DNA from: Nitrososphaerales archaeon
Lineage (GTDB): Archaea; Thermoproteota; Nitrososphaeria; Nitrososphaerales; JACPRH01
Length of the DNA stretch: 43,732 bases
Assembly (NCBI GenBank): GCA_030754585.1
Contig: JASMAB010000003.1
Coordinates: forward strand, 1 to 43,732
Direction: 5' to 3'
Shown here in pieces: positions 19,719-28,721 of this stretch. A model generated the notes under the pieces. That model was not told the origin of the DNA. It saw only the letters and a list, made by a program, of their open reading frames with translations, and searched no databases. Numbering within the stretch: position 1 is the first letter of the stretch; every line of letters begins with the position of its first letter. The translations under genes and the position numbers were made by a program.

Positions 19719-21123
19719 TATTATTCTGTAGCCTCTTATTAAGTGTCCGCAGGAAAACTTTTAGTCGAGCTGTTGGAATTTTACAACCAGCGGCAGCTTC
19801 GTGACCTCCACCGTTACCCCCATACTGATCTGCTATTTCTTTTACTGTTATACCTAAATTAATTGAGACACCTGCTTGTGGAGGACGTCTTAGAGAAAAC
19901 TTGTAATGGCCAACTGTTGTTGTACGTACTAATAGTATTTTTAGTTCGAATCTTGGGATACCACTTAATACAGATGCGAGGGACCCAAGCATTTCTTCAT
20001 CCACTATTCCGTCACCTATCACCATGTTGAATGCGTTTTTCTCTATTATTCTGGTATCGTCTTCGAGAACCATCTGAATCAATTGGCTCAGGGTCTTCCT
20101 ATATTCTTTAAGAATCTGTTCACTTTCAATAAGTGACTCATTTCTATCACCTAGACATATCGAAACACCTACACCGGCGTGTTTCATCCTTCCGCAGGCA
20201 TTGAGGAGTGTTCCGAACTCTCGTACATCTCTTAGAGAAGAATGCTCATCTTCCTTTTCAAGCGTATAAACATCTCCTATTAGAGAGTCTACATCTTCAT
20301 TTGAAGTTTCAACTTGCGTAAGATGTGGGATGATAGATTCTATCACCTTCTTTTTCTCATCTTCGTCTAAGTCTGCCAGAGTTCGCCATCGACCATTTTG
20401 TTTCATTTCTAAACCCGTGGATGCGAGTGTTGCTAAGCAGGCATCTCTATTACCACTTAGACCAGGTATAAATGGGGTATTCATGGATGCTAGAGCCATA
20501 TAAACTGGTTTTGTTTCTCGACCGTAAAGCAAAATATCTCTTCTCACATTTACTAGTCCTTCTTTTACAGCATCATCGAGTATCATTCTATTTAGACTTA
20601 AGACTGATCGTCTTTCACCTTGATCCTGCCTATCGGCAATCATAGCAACTACAGGTAACCAAGAAATATCGGTGTTATTCACGTCGATTTTTTTTGCAAC
20701 AAAGTAGGCCATACCAGCAGCAGATATTTCTTTGCTTCCATCGTAGTTGAATTGCCAAATATTAAAGACCTGTTTCATATTCTGTTCCTTTGATGGAATT
20801 TGGTGGTGGTCCAAGATTATCCATTTGTCTTTAAAAATATCTTCAATCTCCGTGGCTAATCCTGCACCTAATTCGCAGAAAATATGGAAGTCGTATTCTC
20901 CTTTTTTAATTTCCATTAGTATCTTAGAGTTCATTTCACTGTAAATGCGAATTATGTAGTTACCTTTCTTTCGTTGGATTGTTTTACCCATTACACTGGC
21001 AGAAGTTATACCATCAGCGTCTAGATGCCCAATTATTAGAATAGTCTTTTTTTCATCAATAAGACTAAGAATACATTTACCTATAACTTCCGCTCTTTTT
21101 TCGAACTCTTTTAGTTGGCTCAT
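19702..21123 (-). CDS. DHH/RecJ-like phosphoesterase (archaeal RecJ/GAN family)
   Basis: IIGHLDADGITSASVM, ILDHHQIP, C-terminal GGNGGGHEAAAGCKIP. Confidence 0.92.
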   Translation of the reverse strand: MSQLKEFEKRAEVIGKCILSLIDEKKTILIIGHLDADGITSASVMGKTIQRKKGNYIIRIYSEMNSKILMEIKKGEYDFHIFCELGAGLATEIEDIFKDKWIILDHHQIPSKEQNMKQVFNIWQFNYDGSKEISAAGMAYFVAKKIDVNNTDISWLPVVAMIADRQDQGERRSVLSLNRMILDDAVKEGLVNVRRDILLYGRETKPVYMALASMNTPFIPGLSGNRDACLATLASTGLEMKQNGRWRTLADLDEDEKKKVIESIIPHLTQVETSNEDVDSLIGDVYTLEKEDEHSSLRDVREFGTLLNACGRMKHAGVGVSICLGDRNESLIESEQILKEYRKTLSQLIQMVLEDDTRIIEKNAFNMVIGDGIVDEEMLGSLASVLSGIPRFELKILLVRTTTVGHYKFSLRRPPQAGVSINLGITVKEIADQYGGNGGGHEAAAGCKIPTARLKVFLRTLNKRLQNNNENNG

Positions 21124-21137
21124 GCATTTATTCGCTA

Positions 21138-21602
21138 CTAAGCAAGCTGTGCTACCTTGGATACATATTTCCAGTCAGGTGGCATAAGACCTAGCTTCTT
21201 GTAACGCTTTGAGAGACGATGAATCTTGGCTTCTACCAACTCAAGGGATCTTACATTCTTTCTATCACCAGTATTTCTCTTTAAGTGTGACTGAATCCCT
21301 CTGGCCCGCTTCACTAATAACTCAAGATCTTCAGGAATATCTTTTTCCAAATTGTGTTCTTTTAATACTTCAGTTATAGATTTACCAATGAAGGTTTTTA
21401 AGAGAGGAATGCCATACTCATCTCTGAGCTTAATGCCAATTAAGCTAGGAGGGATCTCATCTTTAGCCATCTTTACTATCAACGCTTCAACTTTATCTTG
21501 GCTGTACATAACCCAGGATGGAGAACACTTGGAAGTAGGTCTTATTGAATGCGATTTACCTTTACTATGAGAATACATTCGACCCATATTCTTCTCTGGC
21601 AC
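21138..21602 (-). CDS. rps15: Ribosomal protein S15
   Basis: MGRMYSHSKGKSHSIRPTSKCSPSWVMYSQDKVEALIVKMAKD, archaeal S15. Confidence 0.95.
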   Translation of the reverse strand: MPEKNMGRMYSHSKGKSHSIRPTSKCSPSWVMYSQDKVEALIVKMAKDEIPPSLIGIKLRDEYGIPLLKTFIGKSITEVLKEHNLEKDIPEDLELLVKRARGIQSHLKRNTGDRKNVRSLELVEAKIHRLSKRYKKLGLMPPDWKYVSKVAQLA

Positions 21603-21643
21603 ACTTCAATTATAATTACAACATAAAGATTACGCTGATACTA

Positions 21644-22189
21644 TCAGTTAATATTATACCAAGATGCAAACTCCTTTAAAGCTATTGCTCTATGTGAGTA
21701 CTTGCACTTTTCCTCTAATCTAATCTCCGCGAAAGTCCTATCCAATTGTTTTGGAATAAAGATGGGGTCAAAGCCAAATCCTAGATCCCCACGCATCTCT
21801 CTCGATATCTCTCCCTTTACAACCCCTAGAAAGATCTTAACTGTAGGTGTTGTAGCATCTTTGGTGTGAGCCACTACTGATTTAAATTCTGCAGTTCTGT
21901 CCTCAAGATCATCGAGAAGCTTCAAAATCCACTTGCAACCGAGAGTTTTATGTATATAGGCTGAATAAGGACCTGGGAAACCATTTAATTCCTTAATAAA
22001 AAGCCCCGCATCTTCTACAATAATAGGCCCACTAACTCTGGTTTGAGCTTCTTTAACGGATGTGTTTGCTATTATTTCAATTTCATCGTTCTGAATCTCA
22101 ATCATCTTTGCTTTCACCATTTTGAGTTTTAGGTTATATTCAGAAAGAATTAACTTAGCCTCTTGAAACTTGTTTGGATTTCCAGTCAC
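21644..22189 (-). CDS. XTP/dITP diphosphatase (HAM1/RdgB)
   Basis: TGNPNKFQEAKLIL, VEDAGLFIKELNGFPGPYSAYI, GFGFDPIF, KCKYSHRAIALKEF. Confidence 0.94.
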   Translation of the reverse strand: MTGNPNKFQEAKLILSEYNLKLKMVKAKMIEIQNDEIEIIANTSVKEAQTRVSGPIIVEDAGLFIKELNGFPGPYSAYIHKTLGCKWILKLLDDLEDRTAEFKSVVAHTKDATTPTVKIFLGVVKGEISREMRGDLGFGFDPIFIPKQLDRTFAEIRLEEKCKYSHRAIALKEFASWYNIN

Positions 22190-22208
22190 AAACTTTATTT
22201 TCCTTTCA

Positions 22209-22844
22209 TTATTCGTCTCGTTTATACCTTCCTCTTAGCTCCACGATCTTCATTCTTTCAAGTAGACTATGAGAACTCGATTCACCTGCAATCTCCTGAT
22301 AACCCATTAGTACAGCATGTATAATCTTTTCAGCGTAAATATTATGGGCACTCTTTACCACCATATTCAAAAGATGAATATCAATAGCTTTATCCTCTAG
22401 CCTCTGGGAGTAGAATGATAATCCAAAGTCTATTAGAATAAGTCTATTATCGGATATAATAAAATTGGAAGTAGTAAGGTCACCATGAATTATTTCGGCG
22501 CTGTGAAGTCGTGCTATATACCGCCCTGCTTCTTTGCACCATTCCAATGAAAAGTTTTCTTCATAAACATCTATAATCTCTTTCAAACGTCTTCCGGGTA
22601 TAAATTGCATAATTATCTCCGCTTTATTTACATCCACAAAATAGACAAGGGGAGTGTTTACACCTACACGCCTAGCTTCTTTAAGGAATAAGGCTTCACG
22701 TCGAGTTCTTGATTGCCTTAGCTTGAGGTCAAGAACTGATTGCCTAAAGGTTTTGAGTATCCTGATCTTACGGATAGCTTCCTCTCCGAACCATTTAGTC
22801 TGATAAAGCGATGCTTCAGCTCCCTTCTTCAGTTGCTTCTCCAC
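22209..22844 (-). CDS. bud32: KEOPS serine/threonine kinase Bud32
   Basis: GAEASLY, LRQSRTRREALFL, IIHGDLTTSNFI, LIDFGLSFYS. Confidence 0.95.
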   Translation of the reverse strand: MEKQLKKGAEASLYQTKWFGEEAIRKIRILKTFRQSVLDLKLRQSRTRREALFLKEARRVGVNTPLVYFVDVNKAEIIMQFIPGRRLKEIIDVYEENFSLEWCKEAGRYIARLHSAEIIHGDLTTSNFIISDNRLILIDFGLSFYSQRLEDKAIDIHLLNMVVKSAHNIYAEKIIHAVLMGYQEIAGESSSHSLLERMKIVELRGRYKRDE

Positions 22845-23881
22845 TTAACATCTACCTCATCCAATCGCCAAGATGGTTTAACTGAACTATCAGATATTCC
22901 CACTGAAACACCAGCCTTGAATGCTTGAATACCGTTCCAAGATATTTGGGCACCACAATCACCGCTAAATACTTTAGGAATTGAAAAAAAATTTGATTTA
23001 TGAATCTTACATACGCCTTGAAGCATATTTTGGAGCCTATTATTCGCAGCCACCCCACCAACAAGTAATAATTCATCTTTTTCTACAAATGCTAAGGCTC
23101 TTTCAACTGACTCGGCCAACATGGCAAAACCAGTCTCTTGAATCGAGAAACATATATCTTCAAGTTTCTTATCATCACGGAAAAGACGCTTTGAAGTTGT
23201 AAGAAGACCTGAGAAAGATACATCATTCCCTTTTATTGTGTAAGGAAGATCAATAAAATTTTGAGATTTTTTGGCATACTCTTCAAATGCTATACCGAAA
23301 GGAGAACTAAAACCGGCTGCGCGTCCAAACTGATCAATCAATTGGCCAATAGTTATGTCTAGAGTTTCACCGAAAACTCTCCAACGTCCAGAAGAGAAGG
23401 AGGTAATGACTGTATGCCCACCGGATACTAGAAGAACTAGAGGATCTGAAACCCCAGTGAGCATCGCTGCAAGCTCGATGTGGGCTACCGCATGATTCAC
23501 TGGGATTAGAGGTAGATGATAATAAGCACTGATTGACCTCGCTACTACTGCACCTACTCGAAGGCAAGGACCAAGTCCAGGTCCCTGTGAGAAAGATACT
23601 ATATGTATGTCTTCCATAGGTGTTTTAGCTTTTTTGAGTGCCTCTGTTACGGTAGAGGCAGCAATTTTAGCATGATGCCTAGATGCTTCCCTTGGATGTA
23701 TTCCTTTCCCTTTTTCAGGTTGGTAAACTCGGCGCACATCAGAGAGAATTTCAGGCTTAGTGTTTCCTCCGATTGAGATTATGGAGACCCCGAAGGTGTG
23801 AGCAGTAGACTCAATACCAAGACATGTAATGCCCAGTTTAGAGCCTTCTGGTTCTCCTGTAAAGGTTTCCAAGAATTTCAA
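22829..23881 (-). CDS. kae1: tRNA N6-threonylcarbamoyladenosine synthase Kae1
   Basis: CLGIESTAHTFGV, PREASRHHAK, SQGPGLGPCLRVGA, NHAVAHIE, VSGGHT, VGGVAANNRL. Start may be downstream of 23881 (overlaps the next ORF). Confidence 0.96.
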   Translation of the reverse strand: MKFLETFTGEPEGSKLGITCLGIESTAHTFGVSIISIGGNTKPEILSDVRRVYQPEKGKGIHPREASRHHAKIAASTVTEALKKAKTPMEDIHIVSFSQGPGLGPCLRVGAVVARSISAYYHLPLIPVNHAVAHIELAAMLTGVSDPLVLLVSGGHTVITSFSSGRWRVFGETLDITIGQLIDQFGRAAGFSSPFGIAFEEYAKKSQNFIDLPYTIKGNDVSFSGLLTTSKRLFRDDKKLEDICFSIQETGFAMLAESVERALAFVEKDELLLVGGVAANNRLQNMLQGVCKIHKSNFFSIPKVFSGDCGAQISWNGIQAFKAGVSVGISDSSVKPSWRLDEVDVKWRSN

Positions 23882-24503
23882 TTTGGGGTCTTACCTCCTG
23901 TTGAAAGTTTTCGAATGTTGCTTTTTCGAACATAGTGTCTTCTTCGCTTGCAATATGATGCCTACATGCATATATTACTCCACGACTCAATTCAATATGA
24001 CGACAAATCTTAGGTATAAATATGATAGCGGCAAAGCCAAAAATTTCTTCTTTATCTCTCAGTATTACTGAATACAATGAAAACCAGTTTTTTAGAGAGG
24101 TTTTCTGCTTGACCTCTACCCGCCTAACCTCTTCAAACCTTCTCTTAGATAGTAATTGCATAACTTCCTTCAGTAGATCCATTTCAACAACCTTCTTATT
24201 GATAGGTTTTAAGATAAAATCAGATCTAAAAGCCTTCTTCAAGACTATGCTCCAGTCTGCTGATCTCAATCTAGATTCAGATGTTATAAACATATTATTT
24301 TTCAATTCCTGTATTAGAATGCTCTTTACTTTATCAGAATATTCTTGATGTACAACCATATTCATATCCTCCAAAACCTGCAACCGGTTTTTACTAGGGT
24401 TTCTTAATAACCATTCGAAATAATTATAATAAAGTTTAGATCCTAATATCAAGAATTGAAGAAATCTATCCTTTCTTCTGCTGAAATTAAATTCTTTATT
24501 CAA
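23838..24503 (-). CDS. Hypothetical protein (221 aa)
   Basis: Long ORF upstream of kae1. No recognised family; both ends overlap neighbouring ORFs, so the boundaries are uncertain. Confidence 0.55.
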   Translation of the reverse strand: MNKEFNFSRRKDRFLQFLILGSKLYYNYFEWLLRNPSKNRLQVLEDMNMVVHQEYSDKVKSILIQELKNNMFITSESRLRSADWSIVLKKAFRSDFILKPINKKVVEMDLLKEVMQLLSKRRFEEVRRVEVKQKTSLKNWFSLYSVILRDKEEIFGFAAIIFIPKICRHIELSRGVIYACRHHIASEEDTMFEKATFENFQQEVRPQIEILGNLYRRTRRL

Positions 24504-24896
24504 GCCACCGAAGATGAAGAAGGATTTACGAAGAGAGTTTCTGAAGTATTTATGATCCCTTTAAAGACGTTTGAAAAAACGATGCTGGAAGGACACTTTG
24601 GAAACCCGATTACATCTTTTAGGATACATCTAAAAGGAGAAATTGCGGACAAGTTTGGAAGTAAGATATTGAATCTTTTATTAGAAAAAGAGAAAAAAAT
24701 ATTACTTTCAGAAATATCGAATCACATCGACAAGCATGGTTCATTATATCTAAGGATTGATAAGCAAAGTATCTTTAGTAATCGGCTGATTCAATCACCA
24801 ATTGATCCATTAAGAGTAAAAATGAAGATTAGAACCAAGTTACCTCCCCAGGAAATGATTAAATCCTTTTGGAGATTATTATCAATTCCAAATTAA
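24456..24896 (+). CDS. COG1325-type predicted exosome/RNA-binding protein
   Basis: FFIQATEDEEGFTKRVSEVF, EGHFGNPITSFRIHLKG, GSLYLRIDKQS. Confidence 0.7.
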   Translation: MKKSILSSAEIKFFIQATEDEEGFTKRVSEVFMIPLKTFEKTMLEGHFGNPITSFRIHLKGEIADKFGSKILNLLLEKEKKILLSEISNHIDKHGSLYLRIDKQSIFSNRLIQSPIDPLRVKMKIRTKLPPQEMIKSFWRLLSIPN

Positions 24897-25020
24897 ATAT
24901 AATTTGGTAAAAATATGATCCATCAAATGAATGTAGGTGCTATTAAATTAATCTCTGATTTTCCATAGCAATTTATTTTTAACTTCGCTAGGAATAAGGA
25001 TATTTACTACTTCTTAACAA

Positions 25021-25701
25021 TTGAGAATAATGCAGCCCATAACCCCTGAACAGATGGACATGATAGACGCCAACAGTGAAAAGCTAGGTTTTCCACGTAT
25101 TTTACTTATGGAGAATGCTGGGAGTGCATTAGCAGGTCACATCATTAATCATGCAAAGGAATTGAATTGTAGAAAAGTGGTTGTAGTTGCTGGAACTGGG
25201 AATAATGGAGGGGATGGTTTTGTGGCTGCAAGACATCTGGCTGGTGATAGTAAAGAGATATCAGTGATTTTACTTGGAAGCAAAATGAAGACTAAAGAAT
25301 CAACTATTAATTGGAACGGAATCAAGAATATGGATAAGACTATAAAATTTCTAACAATAGATGACTTTGACTTCGAAAAAAAAATGAAATCCATCATATT
25401 GGAAGCAGATATAATTATAGATGCTATATTTGGCACTGGAATCAAAGGTTTACCTCGGAAATTGCATTCAAATGCTATAAGTCTGATAAACGATTCTAAA
25501 GCATATGTTTTATCTGTAGATGTTCCTTCTGGATTAGACCCTTTGACAGGAGAAGTGAACAATATATCAGTAATTGCGAACGAAACCATAACATTTCATA
25601 GGCTTAAGATAGGGCTTTTGAAACGCAAAGATATTACTGGGAAAATTATTTTAAAATCAATTGGGGTACCTCCAGAAGCCGAGGAAGGAGTTATGAATTG
25701 A
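25021..25701 (+). CDS. nnrE: NAD(P)H-hydrate epimerase (YjeF N-terminal domain only)
   Basis: LMENAGSALAGHI, VVAGTGNNGGDGFVAARHL, DAIFGTGIKG, SVDVPSGLDPLTGEV; no dehydratase domain follows. Confidence 0.9.
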   Translation: MRIMQPITPEQMDMIDANSEKLGFPRILLMENAGSALAGHIINHAKELNCRKVVVVAGTGNNGGDGFVAARHLAGDSKEISVILLGSKMKTKESTINWNGIKNMDKTIKFLTIDDFDFEKKMKSIILEADIIIDAIFGTGIKGLPRKLHSNAISLINDSKAYVLSVDVPSGLDPLTGEVNNISVIANETITFHRLKIGLLKRKDITGKIILKSIGVPPEAEEGVMN

Positions 25702-26312
25702 TTTTCGCACAAGTAAAGGTTGGGCATATGGAAAATTTTAGCTACATAATTGGTGATGATAAAACTCATTTGGGAGTGATAATTGATCCTGGTTTCGATA
25801 CAGAAAAGATTCTCAATAAAGCATTTCAGATGAAACTAACGATAAAATACTTGATAGATACTCATGAACATCCTGACCATATTTCTGGAAATATAGATCT
25901 TTCAGAAAAAACTGGAGCTAAGATAGTAGCACATAAGGATGCAAAAATAAAAAAAGACTTGGTAGTCAAAGATGAAGAAATTATCAGTATTGGAGAAACG
26001 AATATCAAAGTGTTACATACACCGGGTCATTCACCAGGAAGCATTTGTTTATTAGTAGATAACAAACTTATCACAGGAGACACACTCTTCGTCGGAGAAT
26101 GTGGAAGAATAGATCTTCCAGGTGGAAATGCAGAAGATCTTTATCACAGCTTTTTTGATAAGATATTAAATATAAGTGATAATGTTGAGGTCTATCCTGG
26201 ACATGATTATGGTCTTAAACCATTTTCTTCCATAGGATTTGAGAGGAAACATAACTATGTCTTAAGACCTAGAACGAAAGAAGAGTTTGTTAGGTTTATG
26301 AAAAACCCTTAA
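25698..26312 (+). CDS. MBL-fold metallo-hydrolase (glyoxalase II-like)
   Basis: IDTHEHPDHISGN, LHTPGHSPGSICLLVDNKLITGDTLFVGECGRIDLPGG, VYPGHDYG. Confidence 0.92.
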   Translation: MIFAQVKVGHMENFSYIIGDDKTHLGVIIDPGFDTEKILNKAFQMKLTIKYLIDTHEHPDHISGNIDLSEKTGAKIVAHKDAKIKKDLVVKDEEIISIGETNIKVLHTPGHSPGSICLLVDNKLITGDTLFVGECGRIDLPGGNAEDLYHSFFDKILNISDNVEVYPGHDYGLKPFSSIGFERKHNYVLRPRTKEEFVRFMKNP

Positions 26313-26519
26313 TCAGATTTGTTCTAAAGTAAATGTGAATCTTGCACCTTCAAACTCAGTTGTTCCAACTCTTTCCCAATTAACCTTAAATGTTTTACTT
26401 ACCTGCTTACCTTTCACTATTACTTTTCTGGGCAATCCTTTGAATAGTTGTTCCACCTTCTGTTTATCTTTAGTTACTAGTAAGCTTCGTCTCCTTTTCA
26501 TAAAATATTTAGTGGCCAC
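26313..26519 (-). CDS. Small basic protein of unknown function, possibly 5'-truncated by a frameshift
   Basis: ORF from GTG at 26519. The same frame stays open and protein-like upstream but has no usual start codon. Confidence 0.45.
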   Translation of the reverse strand: MATKYFMKRRRSLLVTKDKQKVEQLFKGLPRKVIVKGKQVSKTFKVNWERVGTTEFEGARFTFTLEQI

Positions 26520-26690
26520 GCTCTTATGTTCGTATCCTTCTATGGGGATCTCTTCATCTCCTATATCTAAAAAAAACTGTCTTTTAGAGAATTTGAATGC
26601 ACCTTAATTTAATAAACATCATAATTGATTAATTGCTACAGTATCCATATAAAGGATTTCAAAAACTCGGTTATTTGACTTGAGGAAATT

Positions 26691-27278
26691 TTGAAAACAC
26701 TGCTTGTCAACAATTATCTTACAAAACCCTCTAAAATTATTAGATTACAACAAGAAATTTCTAGAATAACAGATGATAGCCCCAAAGTTCTTCATGTTTC
26801 AAATGCAGAGGGCTTTAACGTAGAAAAGTTTAATGCAGTAGTTTTGAGCGGTGGAGAAGCACCACTAAATTGGCCTGAAGTAATTGAAACCTATTCTAAA
26901 GTAGCTTCTTGGATAAGGAAGATTAGAAAACCAATTCTTGGAATATGTTTTGGGCATCAATTACTTGGTTTTGCATTTGGTGGAAGAGTAGCACGGTTTA
27001 ACAGAAAATTTGAAGGATACCAGGAAATAAATATTTTAAATCATGATAATATATTTCGGGATCTACCTGATAGAATAAAGGTATATATGTCAAATAAACG
27101 AGTGGTAGTCAAAGTTATGCAGGACTTTGAGCTATTGGCCAAAGGTTCAGCGTATCAAGTTGAAGCATTCAAACATAAAAATCATAATGTTTTTGGCGTC
27201 CAATTTCACCCTGAATATTATTCTAAAGATTTTTCTCATGGGAAAAAAATATTGGAAAACTTTTTTGAAATAGTGTAA
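26691..27278 (+). CDS. Class I glutamine amidotransferase (GMP synthase subunit A-like)
   Basis: ILGICFGHQLLGFAFGG nucleophile loop, VFGVQFHPEYY. Confidence 0.85.
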   Translation: MKTLLVNNYLTKPSKIIRLQQEISRITDDSPKVLHVSNAEGFNVEKFNAVVLSGGEAPLNWPEVIETYSKVASWIRKIRKPILGICFGHQLLGFAFGGRVARFNRKFEGYQEINILNHDNIFRDLPDRIKVYMSNKRVVVKVMQDFELLAKGSAYQVEAFKHKNHNVFGVQFHPEYYSKDFSHGKKILENFFEIV

Positions 27279-27323
27279 CCCTTCAGATTAGTTCTTATTT
27301 AGACGAGTTCTGTTGTTCATACC

Positions 27324-27704
27324 TTGTCAAAACGTGTGATTATCAAGCAAGATGTTGTAGATGGATTGCTAAGCTACTGTCGTAACTTTCATCCTAGAGA
27401 AGCTATACTTCTAGTAAGAGGGAAGAAATTGAAGGATGAGATCCAGATTAATGCCCTGATGATTCCACCACTCCCTGTTCATAGTGAAACATTCACATCG
27501 TTCCCAATTCATATGCTACCAATAGACCCATCAATACTTGGAACAGCTCATTCTCATCCTAACGGAGTACTAAGACCTTCTTTAGAGGACCTTAACAATT
27601 ATTTTGGGAGAGTTATGTTAATAATTGGGTTTCCTTATATGAGTAAAAATGATATTTCGGTATTTGATCGAGAAGGCAATAGAGCAGTATTCACCGTGAT
27701 ATAG
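27324..27704 (+). CDS. JAB/MPN domain (JAMM) metalloprotease-like protein
   Basis: PREAILLV ... GTAHSHPNGVLRPSLED: Glu and HxHx(n)SxxD JAMM motif. Confidence 0.82.
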   Translation: MSKRVIIKQDVVDGLLSYCRNFHPREAILLVRGKKLKDEIQINALMIPPLPVHSETFTSFPIHMLPIDPSILGTAHSHPNGVLRPSLEDLNNYFGRVMLIIGFPYMSKNDISVFDREGNRAVFTVI

Positions 27705-27774
27705 ACAAAAAAAACACTGTTGTAGTTAAATAAAAACCCCAGAAAAAATATGTTAATACGGATATAAAAATAGG

Positions 27775-28497
27775 TTATAGGTCATCATTTTCTTGTCTAC
27801 TCCAATAAGCTGTTGCATCATGGAGGTGAATAGACTCAAAAGATCTAACTTCTATTGAGATAGCAATCGAGAAACTCGTCAAACATTCTCTAACAACATC
27901 CTCCGCAAATTTAGGTTTAGATTGTGCCTCTTGAATCTTTTCTCCCTCATCTTCACGCTTGAGATGTGCTTTTGGGATAGTAGAGAAGCATGCACCCATT
28001 TTCTTTGCAACATTATCAAAGTCCTGGATTTTTCGGCTTACCATTTTTAATGTTAATTCAGCTCTTTGCATATGCCCTATCCCTACCATCACTTTACTGC
28101 ATGGGCAGGCAGTTATTCCTGTGCGTCTAAAGATGTATTGAATACTTCCTTTCTCGCGCATCTTGATAGTTATGGGAATAAATTGATCTTGATATGAATA
28201 CTGGATTTCACAAATGATTCTACAACCCGGTTGTGTTCTGTTCACATCTTTACAAATGTCTTTCATCGAATATTCTATTCGTTCATTTTCGCTATTCCTC
28301 TGAATAGCAGATACTAACCTACTCATATGAACACCACGTCGATTTTGGGTGGGAACAAGAACCGAATAAGTGATAGGTATCTTCCAACCATTTCCTTTAT
28401 GCATATGTATCAAATTACTTACACCGCCTAAGACGTTAACTTCAGCATATTCTTCATGAACATCTGGTGGCTCTACTTTTCTTATCTCCATTTTCAA
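27775..28497 (-). CDS. mptA: GTP cyclohydrolase MptA/FolE2 family
   Basis: RGVHMSRLVSAIQ, GITACPCSKVM, IGHMQRAELTL, CLTSFSIAISIEVRSFESIHLHDATAYW. Confidence 0.9.
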   Translation of the reverse strand: MKMEIRKVEPPDVHEEYAEVNVLGGVSNLIHMHKGNGWKIPITYSVLVPTQNRRGVHMSRLVSAIQRNSENERIEYSMKDICKDVNRTQPGCRIICEIQYSYQDQFIPITIKMREKGSIQYIFRRTGITACPCSKVMVGIGHMQRAELTLKMVSRKIQDFDNVAKKMGACFSTIPKAHLKREDEGEKIQEAQSKPKFAEDVVRECLTSFSIAISIEVRSFESIHLHDATAYWSRQENDDL

Positions 28498-28721
28498 AGC
28501 TATCTTGAAATATGAATTCCTTAGCTTATTAAGTTCTAACCAAGAACCATAAATCGTGGGATATACCTTTGGGTGATAAATAATTGTTGCGTAAACCCAA
28601 TGAGTGTTGTAAAGGGATTACCAGAAAAAAAATAAATTCAGTAATTAACTAATTATATTATTACAGCAAATAAATCAATATCATCAAGTAGTTAATTTAA
28701 TGAATTTTATTGAAAAAGAGA

